64,000 nucleotides of DNA from Phascolarctobacterium sp. GTDB lineage: Bacteria > Bacillota > Negativicutes > Acidaminococcales > Acidaminococcaceae. Numbering within the stretch: the stretch's first letter is position 1; each line of letters opens with the position of its first letter. The notes under the pieces are model-generated. The model worked only from the letters and a program-made list of their open reading frames with translations. It was not told where the DNA came from and searched no databases. Where the stretch lies: NCBI GenBank assembly GCA_030540395.1, contig JAUNWI010000005.1, forward strand, positions 62,001 through 126,000, given 5' to 3'. Of the stretch, positions 33,315 to 42,065 are shown piece by piece. The translations under genes were made by a program, and so were the position numbers.

Positions 33315-34451
33315 ATGGAATTTGCAACTAAATGTGTACATGCTATTGGCGCACCCGATGCCACTGGCAGCATCACCCCGGCGATTTATCTTTCTTCTAC
33401 CTTTGCCCATCCCAGATTAGGCGAATCCACCGGCTTTGCCTATACCCGTGAGTCCAATCCCACCCGTGCTCGCTTGGAAACACTGCTGGCAACCCTGGAG
33501 GGCGGCGTGGATGCCCTGGCTTTTTCTTCCGGCATGGCTGCTGTGGATGCTGTCATGAATCTGTTCAGTCCCGGGGACCACATTATCACTGGCAACGATT
33601 TGTATGGTAGCTCCTTCCGCCTGTTCCGTAATCTGAATGCCAAAAACGGCGTGGAATTTACCACCGTGCATACCTCAAAATTAGACGAGATTAAAGCGGC
33701 CGTTAAGCCCAATACCAAGGCCATCTTTTTAGAAACTCCTACCAATCCTACCATGGAGATTTCTGATTTAAGAGCGATTAGTCAAATAGCCAAAGAAAAC
33801 AATTTCCTCGTCATCGTGGATAATACCTTCCTCACTCCGTATTTCCAAAAGCCCTTGGAGCTGGGAGCCGATATTGTTATTCACAGTGGTACCAAATATC
33901 TGGCCGGTCATAACGATGTACTCTGCGGCTTTACTGTAGCCAAAAGTCAGGCCATTGCCGACAAGCTGCGCTTAATCTTCAAAACTACAGGTGCAGTGTT
34001 GGGTGCCTTGGATACTTGGCTTGTTATTCGTGGTATCAAGACACTGCCGCTGCGTATGGAGCAGCATCAAAAGAATGCGCTGGCACTGGCCGCATGGCTA
34101 CAAAAACAGCCCAAGGTCAAATATGTGCTTTACCCCGGACTCAAGGAGCATCCCGGCTATGCAATCAATGCCGCTCAGACCAGCGGCTTTGGCGGCATGA
34201 TTTCCTTCGCTGTGGACAGCCCCAAAACGGCGGAGCTGCTGCTGGAAAAAATCAAGCTGATTAAATTTGCGGAAAGCCTTGGCGGCACTGAAAGCCTTTT
34301 GACCTATCCTATTCGCCAGACCCATGCGGATTTGACGCCTGAGGAATGCGAGGAAAAGGGCATCACCGATTGCCTGCTGCGTTTGTCCACCGGCATTGAA
34401 GCTACCGAGGACTTGATTGCTGATTTGGAGCAGGCCTTTGCAAGCCTATAA
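33315..34451 (+). CDS. Cystathionine gamma-synthase / lyase family PLP enzyme
   Basis: The 378-residue trans-sulfuration enzyme has YTRESNPTRARLETLLATLEGG, GNDLYGSSFRLF, ETPTNPTMEISDL, DNTFLTPYFQKPLELGADIV and the PLP lysine in HSGTKYLAGHNDV. The C-terminal SLGGTESLLTYP and THADLTPEE motif marks the MetB/MetC/CGL group. Gamma-synthase, beta-lyase and gamma-lyase activities cannot be told apart reliably by eye. It is followed 34 bases later by a PatB/MalY-type C-S lyase, so a gamma-synthase plus beta-lyase pair making homocysteine from cysteine is the simplest reading. Confidence 0.9.
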   Translation: MEFATKCVHAIGAPDATGSITPAIYLSSTFAHPRLGESTGFAYTRESNPTRARLETLLATLEGGVDALAFSSGMAAVDAVMNLFSPGDHIITGNDLYGSSFRLFRNLNAKNGVEFTTVHTSKLDEIKAAVKPNTKAIFLETPTNPTMEISDLRAISQIAKENNFLVIVDNTFLTPYFQKPLELGADIVIHSGTKYLAGHNDVLCGFTVAKSQAIADKLRLIFKTTGAVLGALDTWLVIRGIKTLPLRMEQHQKNALALAAWLQKQPKVKYVLYPGLKEHPGYAINAAQTSGFGGMISFAVDSPKTAELLLEKIKLIKFAESLGGTESLLTYPIRQTHADLTPEECEEKGITDCLLRLSTGIEATEDLIADLEQAFASL

Positions 34452-34485
34452 AGAATAGCTATGTATTGTTTGGAGGGGATGGAAA

Positions 34486-35673
34486 ATGGTTTCCTATGAT
34501 TTTGATAAAATAGTGGATAGACGCAATACTGACTGTTTAAAACATGATTTTGCTGTGCAAAGAGGTAGGCCCCAGGATGTGCTGCCCTTTTGGGTAGCTG
34601 ATATGGATTTTCCCATTGCTGAGGAAATTACGGACGCTTTGGTAAAACGCTGCCAGCATGGAATTTTTGGTTACAGTGAGGCCACGGACCCTTATTTTGA
34701 CGCTTTGCAAAAATGGTATAACAAGCATTTTCATTGGCAGGTGCAAAGGCCTTGGCTTATTAAAACGCCAGGCGTAGTCTTCGCTCTAGCAATGGCTGTA
34801 AAGGCCTTCACCGAGCCGGGAGAGGGAGTTTTAGTGCAACAGCCAGTCTATTATCCCTTCACCGAGGTAATTAGAGATAATGGACGCGAAGTTGTTAATT
34901 CACCCTTGGTGCTCATCAATGGTCATTATGAAATGGATTTTGCAGATTTGGAGCAGAAGCTGGCTGACACCAAGGTGAAGCTGATGTTCCTTTGCTCACC
35001 CCATAATCCCGTAGGTCGCGTGTGGAGCGAAGCAGAGCTGCGCAAGGTAGGAGATTTGTGCTTGGAGTACAACGTTATCACTGTGAGCGATGAAATTCAT
35101 TCTGATTTCGTTTGGGATGATAATGTGCATACTCCCTTTGCCACATTAGGCAAGGAATACGAGCAAAACTGCATTGTCTGCACTGCGCCTAGCAAAACCT
35201 TTAATCTGGCGGGCCTACAGGTCTCCAATATTTTTATTCCCAACCAAAAGCTGCGTCACGCACTGCGCAAGCAAATCGATGCTGCAGGCTACAGCCAGCT
35301 GAATACCTTGGGCTTGGTCGCCTGCCAAGCGGCCTATACTTATGGCGAAGAATGGCTCACGCAGGTGAAGGCATATATTCGCAGTAATATCGCTTTTGTA
35401 GAGCAATATTTAGTAGAGCAGCTGCCGCAAATCAAGATGCTGCCCATCGAGGGCACCTATTTGGTGTGGCTGGACTGCAGCGCACTGGGCATGACCGCTG
35501 CCGAGCGGGAGCAATGGCTGTGGCACGAGGCCAAGCTGTGGCTGGATGGTGGCGGCATCTTTGGCGTTGAAGGCGAGCCCTATGAGCGCATCAATGTGGC
35601 CTGCCCGCGAGCAACACTGCTAAAGGGCTTGGAGCAGCTGAAAGCGGCTGTAGAAGGCTTGAAGAAAGAGTAA
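34486..35673 (+). CDS. MalY/PatB-type aminotransferase, probable cystathionine beta-lyase
   Basis: The 395-residue fold-type I PLP protein opens with FDKIVDRRNTDCLKHD, then LPFWVADMDFPIAEEI, the typical start of MalY/PatB C-S lyases. CSPHNPVGRVW, SDEIHSDFVW and the lysine in TAPSKTFNLAGLQ give the cofactor site. The C-terminal GEGGIFGVEG-equivalent reads GGGIFGVEGEPYERIN. It probably splits cystathionine or cysteine-type thioethers to a thiol, pyruvate and ammonia. GGAGGGG precedes the ATG. It forms a unit with the upstream metB-like gene. Confidence 0.88.
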   Translation: MVSYDFDKIVDRRNTDCLKHDFAVQRGRPQDVLPFWVADMDFPIAEEITDALVKRCQHGIFGYSEATDPYFDALQKWYNKHFHWQVQRPWLIKTPGVVFALAMAVKAFTEPGEGVLVQQPVYYPFTEVIRDNGREVVNSPLVLINGHYEMDFADLEQKLADTKVKLMFLCSPHNPVGRVWSEAELRKVGDLCLEYNVITVSDEIHSDFVWDDNVHTPFATLGKEYEQNCIVCTAPSKTFNLAGLQVSNIFIPNQKLRHALRKQIDAAGYSQLNTLGLVACQAAYTYGEEWLTQVKAYIRSNIAFVEQYLVEQLPQIKMLPIEGTYLVWLDCSALGMTAAEREQWLWHEAKLWLDGGGIFGVEGEPYERINVACPRATLLKGLEQLKAAVEGLKKE

Positions 35674-35685
35674 TAGCGAAACAAC

Positions 35686-35733
35686 AAAGCGTCAGCAAGT
35701 TCCTGTTCGCAGGAGTGGGCTGACGCTTTTTTC
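35686..35733 (+). terminator. Terminator after malY-type gene
   Basis: AAAGCGTCAGC / GCTGACGCTTT with inner TCCTG / CAGGA, followed by six T. It is a third member of the GCGTCA terminator set. Confidence 0.9.
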
Positions 35734-35841
35734 TATGCTAGTATAGTACTCTGGACTTATCAAAATTACATAAATTGATATTATCAAGCTACCAGCAAAA
35801 GGCTTATAATAAAAATATTCTAGGAAATTGGAGGAATTATT

Positions 35842-36654
35842 ATGACCTTATTAAATAAAGCCTTGACCATTGCTGGTAGTGATACTAGTGGTGGCGCTGG
35901 TATGGAAGCGGATTTAAAGACTATGGAGGAGCTGGGCGTATACGGCATGCCGGCTCTGACCTGCATTGTAACCATGCATCCCAAAACCTGGGAGCATAGT
36001 GTGTATCCGTTGCCCTCGGATTTGATTGAAAAGCAGCTGGTGACAGCTATTGAGGGTGTGGGCATCAACGCCATGAAAACTGGCATGATTGGCAGCCCGG
36101 AATTGGTGGAGCTGGTGGCTCAAACTATCGATAAATATGCTTTAAAGAATGTTGTTATTGACCCTGTAATGGTTTGCAAGGGTTGTGATTTGATTTTGGC
36201 TCCTGCGGCAGCACAGGCGATTAAAGAGCTGCTGGTGCCACGTTGCGATATCATTACCCCGAACACGGTGGAGGCAGCGTATTTGGCTGATTTGCCCGAG
36301 GTGAAGACGGTGGAGCAAATCAAGGAGGCGGCCGAGCGCATCATTGCTGCCGGAGCGAAAAATGTCGTTATCAAGGGCGGTGAGCGCCTGAGTGATAACG
36401 CTGCCATCGATTTTTTCTACAACGGTAAGGACTTTGTGGAAATGGCTGTGCCCAAAATTTATCCTTCGTATAACCATGGTGCGGGCTGCACCTTCTCCGC
36501 TGCAATTACAGCGGGCTTGGCTAATGGTTTAACAATGGAGGAGGCAGTGAAGCAGGCTAAGGCCTTTGTAACTGCTGCCTTAAAGCATGGCTTTGCCATT
36601 AATCACATCGTGGGCTGCACCAACCACACGGCCTATAAAAAATATGGTGCTTAA
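35842..36654 (+). CDS. pdxK: Pyridoxine/pyridoxal kinase, ThiD-like type
   Basis: The 270-residue ribokinase-fold protein has IAGSDTSGGAGMEADLKTMEELGVYG at the N-terminus and the GINAMKTGMIGS and IDPVMVCKG segments. The anion-hole/catalytic region is NHGAGCTFSAAITAGLANG. The conserved Cys and the PVMVCKG motif resemble the Bacillus/Staphylococcus PdxK that arose from the ThiD family, more than a thiamine-pathway ThiD. No thiamine genes are near. PLP-dependent metB-like, malY-like and metY genes surround it, which supports a role in supplying PLP. Hydroxymethylpyrimidine kinase activity remains an alternative. Confidence 0.85.
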   Translation: MTLLNKALTIAGSDTSGGAGMEADLKTMEELGVYGMPALTCIVTMHPKTWEHSVYPLPSDLIEKQLVTAIEGVGINAMKTGMIGSPELVELVAQTIDKYALKNVVIDPVMVCKGCDLILAPAAAQAIKELLVPRCDIITPNTVEAAYLADLPEVKTVEQIKEAAERIIAAGAKNVVIKGGERLSDNAAIDFFYNGKDFVEMAVPKIYPSYNHGAGCTFSAAITAGLANGLTMEEAVKQAKAFVTAALKHGFAINHIVGCTNHTAYKKYGA

Positions 36655-36668
36655 GTAAACAAAAATAA

Positions 36669-36707
36669 AGAAAACCTTCAGCTTTTTCGTGGAGCTGAAG
36701 GTTTTTC
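36669..36707. terminator. Bidirectional terminator between pdxK and the HD protein gene
   Basis: AAACCTTCAGCT / AGCTGAAGGTTT perfect 12-bp stem with a 9-nt loop, with T run on one side and A run on the other. Confidence 0.9.
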
Positions 36708-36719
36708 TATATTTAGCGG

Positions 36720-37850
36720 TTATTTTACAATCAAAGCGTTTACCAGCTGGCGCAGTTGCTCAATGCCATTGGGCTGGGAAGCGAGGCTGTTGGCGTACAT
36801 CATAGAAACCTGTGCACCCAGGTAGTTACGCATCTTGTTGAATTGCTCGCCTTGCAGGTCGGCAGCCTTTAGGCCGTAATCCTGTACTGCGATTTGCTCC
36901 AGCATTTTTACAGTTCTTTGGCAAGCGGGGCTGCTCAGCACATAATCATGGTCGCCCAGGCTAACAATAAAGCCTTCTTGCTTTTGCGGGGAGGGCAGGG
37001 TGTTGTTTGCAGTAATAATGCCGATTTCTTTAGCATCCTTACCAGCGATAATAGCTGCTGCAGTGAGGAAGCCGACAACGATTTGCTCTTCCTTAGCACT
37101 GCCCGGAGTTTGGTGAGCGCAGGCTTGGGCAACGATTTCTTCCACGGGGAAGCCACGATAGATTACTTCGGCAATACTAAAGATGTGGTGAGCACCAGTA
37201 CCGGCAATTTGATATTCCTTCAGGCTGGATTGGTCCTTCTTCCATTGGAAAACCAGCGGCTTAGCCAAGTCATGCAGTGCTTGTGCGGAGATGATGATGT
37301 CGCGGCTGATTTGGCTGTTGAACAGGCTGTAATAGGTAGCATAAATGCCCTCGGAAATGCTCAGGTTAGCAGCAGTGTGGGTTGCCAGACCACCGGGATA
37401 AGCATGATGGCTAGCGTAACCGCTACCAGGAGCGGAGTAGAAGGGTTGGGGAGCTTGACCATTATACGGGGGCAGGAAGTTAGCTAAAGAGGTTTTGGCA
37501 GGGTCGATTAATTTTAAAGCTACCAGCTTGTTATAAACCTTTTCTTTAGCACAAGCTGCTTGGTATTGCTGCATAAAGGTGGGGTTAGGATTATTGATAA
37601 TATCCATGGTCATCTTGCGCAGGCGTGTATCTTGAATTGTGTTTACAGCATCTTTGATTTTCTTATAGGACATTTGTACGAGGTCGGAGCCCTTCGCTAA
37701 AGCCTCTGCTTCAGGCAATCTATTGAAGGGAGCGGCAACGACCTTGGCTTTGGCAGCAAAGCTCAGATGGGGCAGGGATAATAAAGAAGCACTGACAATG
37801 GCACCAGCAGAGATTTTTAAAAAGCTGGCACGGGAAATATTTTGACTCAT
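36720..37850 (-). CDS. Exported HD-domain protein with atypical Tat-like signal
   Basis: The 376 residues start with a signal peptide: n-region with SRASFLK, hydrophobic core, then LSFAAKA as a likely cleavage site. The layout copies a Tat signal (S-R-R-x-F-L-K) but the second Arg is Ala. The mature part carries HD-hydrolase-like motifs: HHAYPGGLATHT, QALHDLAKP, GTGAHHIF and ACAHQ. Together these resemble a metal-dependent phosphohydrolase site in order and spacing. Substrate and function are unknown. AGGAGG precedes the ATG. It is transcribed divergently from tatA-tatC, which makes Tat export plausible despite the missing Arg. Confidence 0.75.
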   Translation of the reverse strand: MSQNISRASFLKISAGAIVSASLLSLPHLSFAAKAKVVAAPFNRLPEAEALAKGSDLVQMSYKKIKDAVNTIQDTRLRKMTMDIINNPNPTFMQQYQAACAKEKVYNKLVALKLIDPAKTSLANFLPPYNGQAPQPFYSAPGSGYASHHAYPGGLATHTAANLSISEGIYATYYSLFNSQISRDIIISAQALHDLAKPLVFQWKKDQSSLKEYQIAGTGAHHIFSIAEVIYRGFPVEEIVAQACAHQTPGSAKEEQIVVGFLTAAAIIAGKDAKEIGIITANNTLPSPQKQEGFIVSLGDHDYVLSSPACQRTVKMLEQIAVQDYGLKAADLQGEQFNKMRNYLGAQVSMMYANSLASQPNGIEQLRQLVNALIVK

Positions 37851-38042
37851 TTTCTTTAGACCTCCTAAATTTTGGGTTGCTCTTAGTGTAAAGCAGTTTT
37901 GTTTGAAAAATATTAAGAAAATGTAATTATTATGTAAAACCTTAATTCTAACTAGATTTAATAATAATTTAACAATAACTTGATTTAAAATTAATATTGC
38001 TGGAGTAGAATAAATGCAACCTGAAATTAAGGAGGAATAAGA

Positions 38043-38258
38043 ATGTTTGGTATTGGTTTTTCTGAAATGCTGGTTTTAGCGATTATCGCTTTGCTTGTGT
38101 TTGGTCCGAAACGTTTGCCGGAGATTGGCAATGCTGTGGGCAAGGGCATGCGTGAATTTAAGGACGCTGTTAATGGCCCCACCACTGTTACTGCAGTAAA
38201 GGATGCTACTGTTAAAGAGGAAGCAGCTGCCGATAAAAAAGTAGATGTTAAGGCATGA
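38043..38258 (+). CDS. tatA: Sec-independent translocase protein TatA/TatE
   Basis: Pore-forming component that moves folded proteins across the inner membrane. The 71-residue protein has the single N-terminal membrane helix (FGIGFSEMLVLAIIALLVFGP), the FGPKRLPEIG hinge and an amphipathic helix to about residue 43, then a charged tail. Only one TatA-type gene is present and there is no TatB, as in minimal Firmicute TatAC systems. It overlaps tatC by 4 bases. AAGGAGG precedes the ATG. Confidence 0.95.
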   Translation: MFGIGFSEMLVLAIIALLVFGPKRLPEIGNAVGKGMREFKDAVNGPTTVTAVKDATVKEEAAADKKVDVKA

Positions 38259-38971
38259 AGTTTGATTTAATTTCTACTGGTGCCGGAGAAATGAGCTTTA
38301 CAGAGCATTTAGAGGAGCTGCGCCATAGGCTGATGAAAATGCTCCTGGCTGTAGTGGTAGGGCTGTTTATTAGCTACTGCTTTATTGACACTATAGTAAG
38401 CTTTGTCACAGCACCTGCTGGTAAGCTTTATTATCTGCGACCGGCAGAGGCCTTTTTTATTTATATTAAGGTAGGCGCGGTGGCTGGCTGCGTCATTGCT
38501 ACACCGATTATTTTTTACCAGCTGTGGGCCTTTGTGATGCCTGCCATGAATATCAAGCAGCGGCTATGGCTTTTGGCGATTACGGTTCTTTCCTTAGGCC
38601 TTTTTGCGAGCGGCATTTTGTTTTCCTATTATCTGGTTTTGCCCTTGGGGCTGGCCTTTTTTACAGGCTTTGATGCTCAGGGGGTGCAGGCGATGATTTC
38701 CATGGAAAACTATATTGATTTTTTGCTGATGCTGCTCTTGCCCTTCGGCCTGATTTTTGAATTGCCCTTAGTGATTATCGTGGGGGCAGGGCTCGGCATT
38801 ATCACTAGTAATGGCTTAAAAAGAATGCGCCCTTATGTGTTTTTGTTAAGCTTTTTATTGGCGGCCATCTTGACACCTCCGGATGTTATTTCGCAAATCA
38901 TGCTGGCAGTTCCCATGCTGTGCATGTACGAGCTGAGCCTGCTTTTTATTCGTTACATTTTACAAAGATAA
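38255..38971 (+). CDS. tatC: Sec-independent translocase protein TatC
   Basis: Receptor for twin-arginine signals in the inner membrane. The 238 residues form six helices. FTEHLEELRHRLMK near residue 15 is the cytosolic signal-binding motif, followed by PAEAFFIYIKVG, the first periplasmic cap region, and FELPLVII. It is coupled to tatA by an ATGA overlap. Pho-box-like repeats begin 8 bases after its stop, in front of the phosphatase gene, suggesting that phosphate-starvation export substrates could be among its clients. Confidence 0.96.
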   Translation: MKFDLISTGAGEMSFTEHLEELRHRLMKMLLAVVVGLFISYCFIDTIVSFVTAPAGKLYYLRPAEAFFIYIKVGAVAGCVIATPIIFYQLWAFVMPAMNIKQRLWLLAITVLSLGLFASGILFSYYLVLPLGLAFFTGFDAQGVQAMISMENYIDFLLMLLLPFGLIFELPLVIIVGAGLGIITSNGLKRMRPYVFLLSFLLAAILTPPDVISQIMLAVPMLCMYELSLLFIRYILQR

Positions 38972-38978
38972 AAAATAG

Positions 38979-39033
38979 TTAACTTGAACTTAACTAAAAC
39001 AGTATATTGATTTTAACATTGCTGCCTTATACT
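38979..39033 (+). promoter_or_regulatory. Pho-box-like repeats and -10 of the alkaline phosphatase gene
   Basis: TTAACT (38979-38984) and TTAACT (38990-38995) have an 11-bp period, and TTAACA follows at 39013-39018. TATACT (39028-39033) is a good -10. Direct TTAACA-type repeats with 11-bp spacing are the PhoP-binding pattern of Bacillus. Phosphate control is inferred. Confidence 0.6.
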
Positions 39034-39074
39034 TAAAGCACAAGAGAGATATTCTCTGAGAAAGGATGAAAATA

Positions 39075-40871
39075 ATGAAATTCATGCATAAGAAAAATGC
39101 TTTTATCGCAGCTGCTATGCTGGGCTTAAGCTGCACCTTCGGTGCTTATCTGCCTTCTGTTACTGAGGCTGCTGGCTACCTTGCTCCCCAAGAGCAGGCT
39201 ATCAAGGTACTGCCTATTGACAATGCTAAATTCCTGCAAGGCCAACGCTTTGACTTTGCCATTGAAATCAAAAATGGCGACACCAATATGGATGTCAAAG
39301 TAAATGGTCAAGATGCCGCTAAGTTCTTTGGTAAAACTGCTACCAAGAGCATGGAAGGCACCACTGCTGTATATCGTATTGATGATGTAAGCTTCCCCAA
39401 GGCTGGCGACATCACCATCAATGTTAAAAATGGCGCTAATGAACGTGCTGCTAAATATGTTGTAACCAATGCTAAGGCTAAAAAGACTGCCAAAAACGTA
39501 ATCCTGTTTGTAGGCGATGGCATGAGCCTGCAAGCACGCGAAATCGCGCGTATTCTGTCCAAGGGCATCACCGAGGGCAAATATAACGATTTGCTGAACA
39601 TGGAAAAGCTGGACAACATGGCTGTAATAACCACCTCCGGCTATGACTCCATCGTTACTGACTCTGCCAACAGTGCTTCTGCTTATGCAACTGGTCACAA
39701 GAGCGTTGTAAATGCTATGGGCATTTATGAAAACTGCACCAAGGATCCTCTGGATGACCCCAAGGTAGAAAACATCATCGAGCTGGCTAAGCGTACTCGT
39801 GGCATGGCTACCGGTATCGTATCCACCGCTAATATTACCGATGCTACCCCGGCTGCAATGCTGGCTCACACCCGTCGTCGTGCAGAGCAAAACTATATTG
39901 CTGCTGATATGCTCACCGAAAAGCATCGTCCCGATGTAATTCTGGGCGGCGGCTCCCGTCATTTCCTGCCCAAAGGCGTACCTGGCTCCAAGCGTAAGGA
40001 TAATGTGGACGTAATCAAGAGCTTTGAGGATTTGGGCTATGCCTTCTCCGGCACCAAGACCGAGCTGCGCAACACTCCGAAGGATGCTGACAAGCTGCTG
40101 GGCCTGTATCAGCTGAACAACATGGATGTATATATCGATAGAGAAGTTACCAAGAACCCCAAGGTTTTGAAGGGCTTTAACGACCAACCGGGCCTGGTAG
40201 AAATGACTGAAAAAGCTATCGAGACCTTGAGCAAGAACAAGAACGGCTTCTTCCTGATGGTTGAAGGTGCTTGCATCGATAAACAATTGCACGTGCTGGA
40301 TTGGCAGCGCGCTGCTTATGATAACATCGAAATGGATAAGGCTATAGGCGTAGCACAGAAATTTGCTGCTCAAAAGAACGATACCCTGATTATCGTGGTA
40401 GCTGACCATGCTCATGGTGCTAGCATCACCGGTACCTATCATGAAAAGGATGGCAAGACCGGTCGTGAAGCAGTAAGAACCTATGCTGATGCTAAATGGC
40501 CTACCTTCGAGGATGCTGATGGTGATGGCTATCCTGATAACCCGGATCCGTCTGTAACCTTGGCTGTACAATTTGCTAACCACCCTGATTATAACGAAAA
40601 CTATCGCTTCAAACCCGTACCGACTGTGCCTGCTGTAATGGGCAAGGACGGCAAAGCTATTGCTAACCCGAAGATTAGTGGCGAGCTGCTGCGTGGCAAT
40701 ATCCCCGCTAAGGCTGACCAAGAGGTACACTCTGCTGACGACATCCTGCTGAATGCTGGTGGTCCTGGCTCTGAATACTTCAAGGGCGTTATGGATAACA
40801 CCGAGGTCTTCTTCGGCATGGTAAGAGCTCTGGGCTTGGACGGCAATAAGACTGTTAAACAAAGCAAATAA
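39075..40871 (+). CDS. Exported alkaline phosphatase
   Basis: Releases phosphate from organic esters outside the inner membrane. The 598 residues begin with a Sec-type signal (MKFMHKKNAFIAAAMLGLSC, later cleavage near VTEAAG). An extra N-terminal domain of about 110 residues follows before the catalytic core. The core has the metal site ILFVGDGMS, the phosphorylated Ser in TDSANSASAYATGHKS, the EGACIDKQLHVLDW and VVADHAHG metal ligands, and the late His in VHSADDILL. ATG 39075 is 8 bases after AAAGGA; an in-frame ATG at 39066 overlaps that site. It is larger than E. coli PhoA. Codon bias indicates strong expression. Confidence 0.9.
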   Translation: MKFMHKKNAFIAAAMLGLSCTFGAYLPSVTEAAGYLAPQEQAIKVLPIDNAKFLQGQRFDFAIEIKNGDTNMDVKVNGQDAAKFFGKTATKSMEGTTAVYRIDDVSFPKAGDITINVKNGANERAAKYVVTNAKAKKTAKNVILFVGDGMSLQAREIARILSKGITEGKYNDLLNMEKLDNMAVITTSGYDSIVTDSANSASAYATGHKSVVNAMGIYENCTKDPLDDPKVENIIELAKRTRGMATGIVSTANITDATPAAMLAHTRRRAEQNYIAADMLTEKHRPDVILGGGSRHFLPKGVPGSKRKDNVDVIKSFEDLGYAFSGTKTELRNTPKDADKLLGLYQLNNMDVYIDREVTKNPKVLKGFNDQPGLVEMTEKAIETLSKNKNGFFLMVEGACIDKQLHVLDWQRAAYDNIEMDKAIGVAQKFAAQKNDTLIIVVADHAHGASITGTYHEKDGKTGREAVRTYADAKWPTFEDADGDGYPDNPDPSVTLAVQFANHPDYNENYRFKPVPTVPAVMGKDGKAIANPKISGELLRGNIPAKADQEVHSADDILLNAGGPGSEYFKGVMDNTEVFFGMVRALGLDGNKTVKQSK

Positions 40872-40884
40872 TTAGGGGTAAATA

Positions 40885-41388
40885 ATGATGCGAAAAGCTT
40901 TTGGTTTCTTTTTGCCACTGCTTTTCTTCATAAACATCCTTCTTGGAACGGTTCCCTTGGGGGAACCGTTTCTTAGCTTTTGCGGAAGTTCCGGCAAAGC
41001 AGAAGCGTTTTGGGGAAGTGCAGAGGCAATTGGCTTTGATGAAATGTATTCTTCCGTATCCTCTCGCGGTGTGGAGCTCAGCGATAAGCTGAAGCAAAAC
41101 GAAGGCAAGGAGGTCAGCATGGTTGGCTTTATGGCTCCGCCTTTAACTCCCACCATCAACTTTTTTGTGTTGACCAGAGAGCCCATGTCCATTTGTCCCT
41201 TCTGTGGCAGTGATGCCGATTGGCCCACCGATATCGTTGTAGTAAAGCTAAGCGAGCCGGTTAAGGCGTTGCCCTTTGATAGCCCTATCAAGGTTACGGG
41301 TGTGCTTGAGCTGGGAACCGAGGTGGACGGTGAGACTGGCTTTGTGAGCCTAGTGCGCATTCGGGCGAATAATTTGGAGGCTTTATAA
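40885..41388 (+). CDS. Exported protein of unknown function with a CPFCG motif
   Basis: The 167-residue protein has an N-terminal signal/anchor (MRKAFGFFLPLLFFINILLG). The rest reads as an OB-fold-like domain (EGKEVSMVGFMAPPLTPTIN, then VKVTG-type IKVTGVLELG strands) with ICPFCGSDADWP in the middle. It resembles small exported proteins that accompany LolD/FtsX-type ABC genes in other bacteria, and the Cys pair may bind metal or form a disulfide. Its stop shares one base with the ATPase start, so the three genes 40885-43251 are one unit. No function is assigned. Confidence 0.65.
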   Translation: MMRKAFGFFLPLLFFINILLGTVPLGEPFLSFCGSSGKAEAFWGSAEAIGFDEMYSSVSSRGVELSDKLKQNEGKEVSMVGFMAPPLTPTINFFVLTREPMSICPFCGSDADWPTDIVVVKLSEPVKALPFDSPIKVTGVLELGTEVDGETGFVSLVRIRANNLEAL

Positions 41389-42065
41389 TGGCTCTGTTAC
41401 AGATAGATGATTTGCAGAAGGTCTTTTATACTCCGGATGGCAATGTGAGTAATGTAATCTATGTGCCGGAGCTAACGCTCGAGTGGGGTGAGAGCTTGGT
41501 CCTAGATGGCCCCAGTGGCTGTGGCAAAACGACTATTTTGCACTTGATTTCGGGTCTATTAAAGGCTGATAGTGGCAGCATTGAGTTTGACGGAAGGCAG
41601 CTTTTAGAGCTGGACGCCACGCAAAGAGCGCAATGGCGCAGCCGTAATATTGGCTATATTTTGCAAAAGCTCAATCTGTTGGAGGAGCTAACTGTGCTGG
41701 AAAATGTGCTGTTGCCCCTGTGCTGGCAGGCCGAGGCCGTGGATATGGAGGGCTTTAAGGCGCGGGCTAAGGAGCTTTTGCAGCAGGTTGGCTTGGAGAA
41801 TAAGCTACATATGCTTCCTACCCATTTGAGTATTGGCGAGCAGCAGCGTGTAGCTGTGGTGCGGGCTCTGCTGCAGCGTCCACCCTTGGTGCTAGCCGAT
41901 GAACCCACTGCTAGCTTGGATAAGGCCAATGGGGAGAAGGTGTTGGAGCTTTTGCAGCAGCTGTGTAAGCTGAATAATACAGCTTTGCTCATTAGTACTC
42001 ATGATGAAAGCATTAAAGCGCGCTTTGCTAAACGCTATAATATAAGGAGCGGCTGCTATGAATAA
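41388..42065 (+). CDS. LolD/MacB-type ABC transporter ATP-binding protein
   Basis: The 225-residue ATPase has Walker A GPSGCGKTT (residues 41-49), a Q-loop (YILQKLNLLEELTV), an unusual signature LSIGEQQRVAVVRA and Walker B LVLADEPTASLD. This type powers mechanotransmission by FtsX-fold permeases, not import through a channel. The permease follows with an 8-base overlap, and an exported CPFCG protein precedes it. Substrate unknown; export or extraction of a membrane component, or metal-related transport, are options. Confidence 0.88.
   Translation: MALLQIDDLQKVFYTPDGNVSNVIYVPELTLEWGESLVLDGPSGCGKTTILHLISGLLKADSGSIEFDGRQLLELDATQRAQWRSRNIGYILQKLNLLEELTVLENVLLPLCWQAEAVDMEGFKARAKELLQQVGLENKLHMLPTHLSIGEQQRVAVVRALLQRPPLVLADEPTASLDKANGEKVLELLQQLCKLNNTALLISTHDESIKARFAKRYNIRSGCYE

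Noticed and set aside
39126-40862. 578-codon open frame on the minus strand opposite the phosphatase gene
   Set aside because: It is a mirror of a highly codon-biased gene. The sense strand avoids codons whose complements are stops, so the opposite frame stays open. There is no ribosome site and no recognisable domain.
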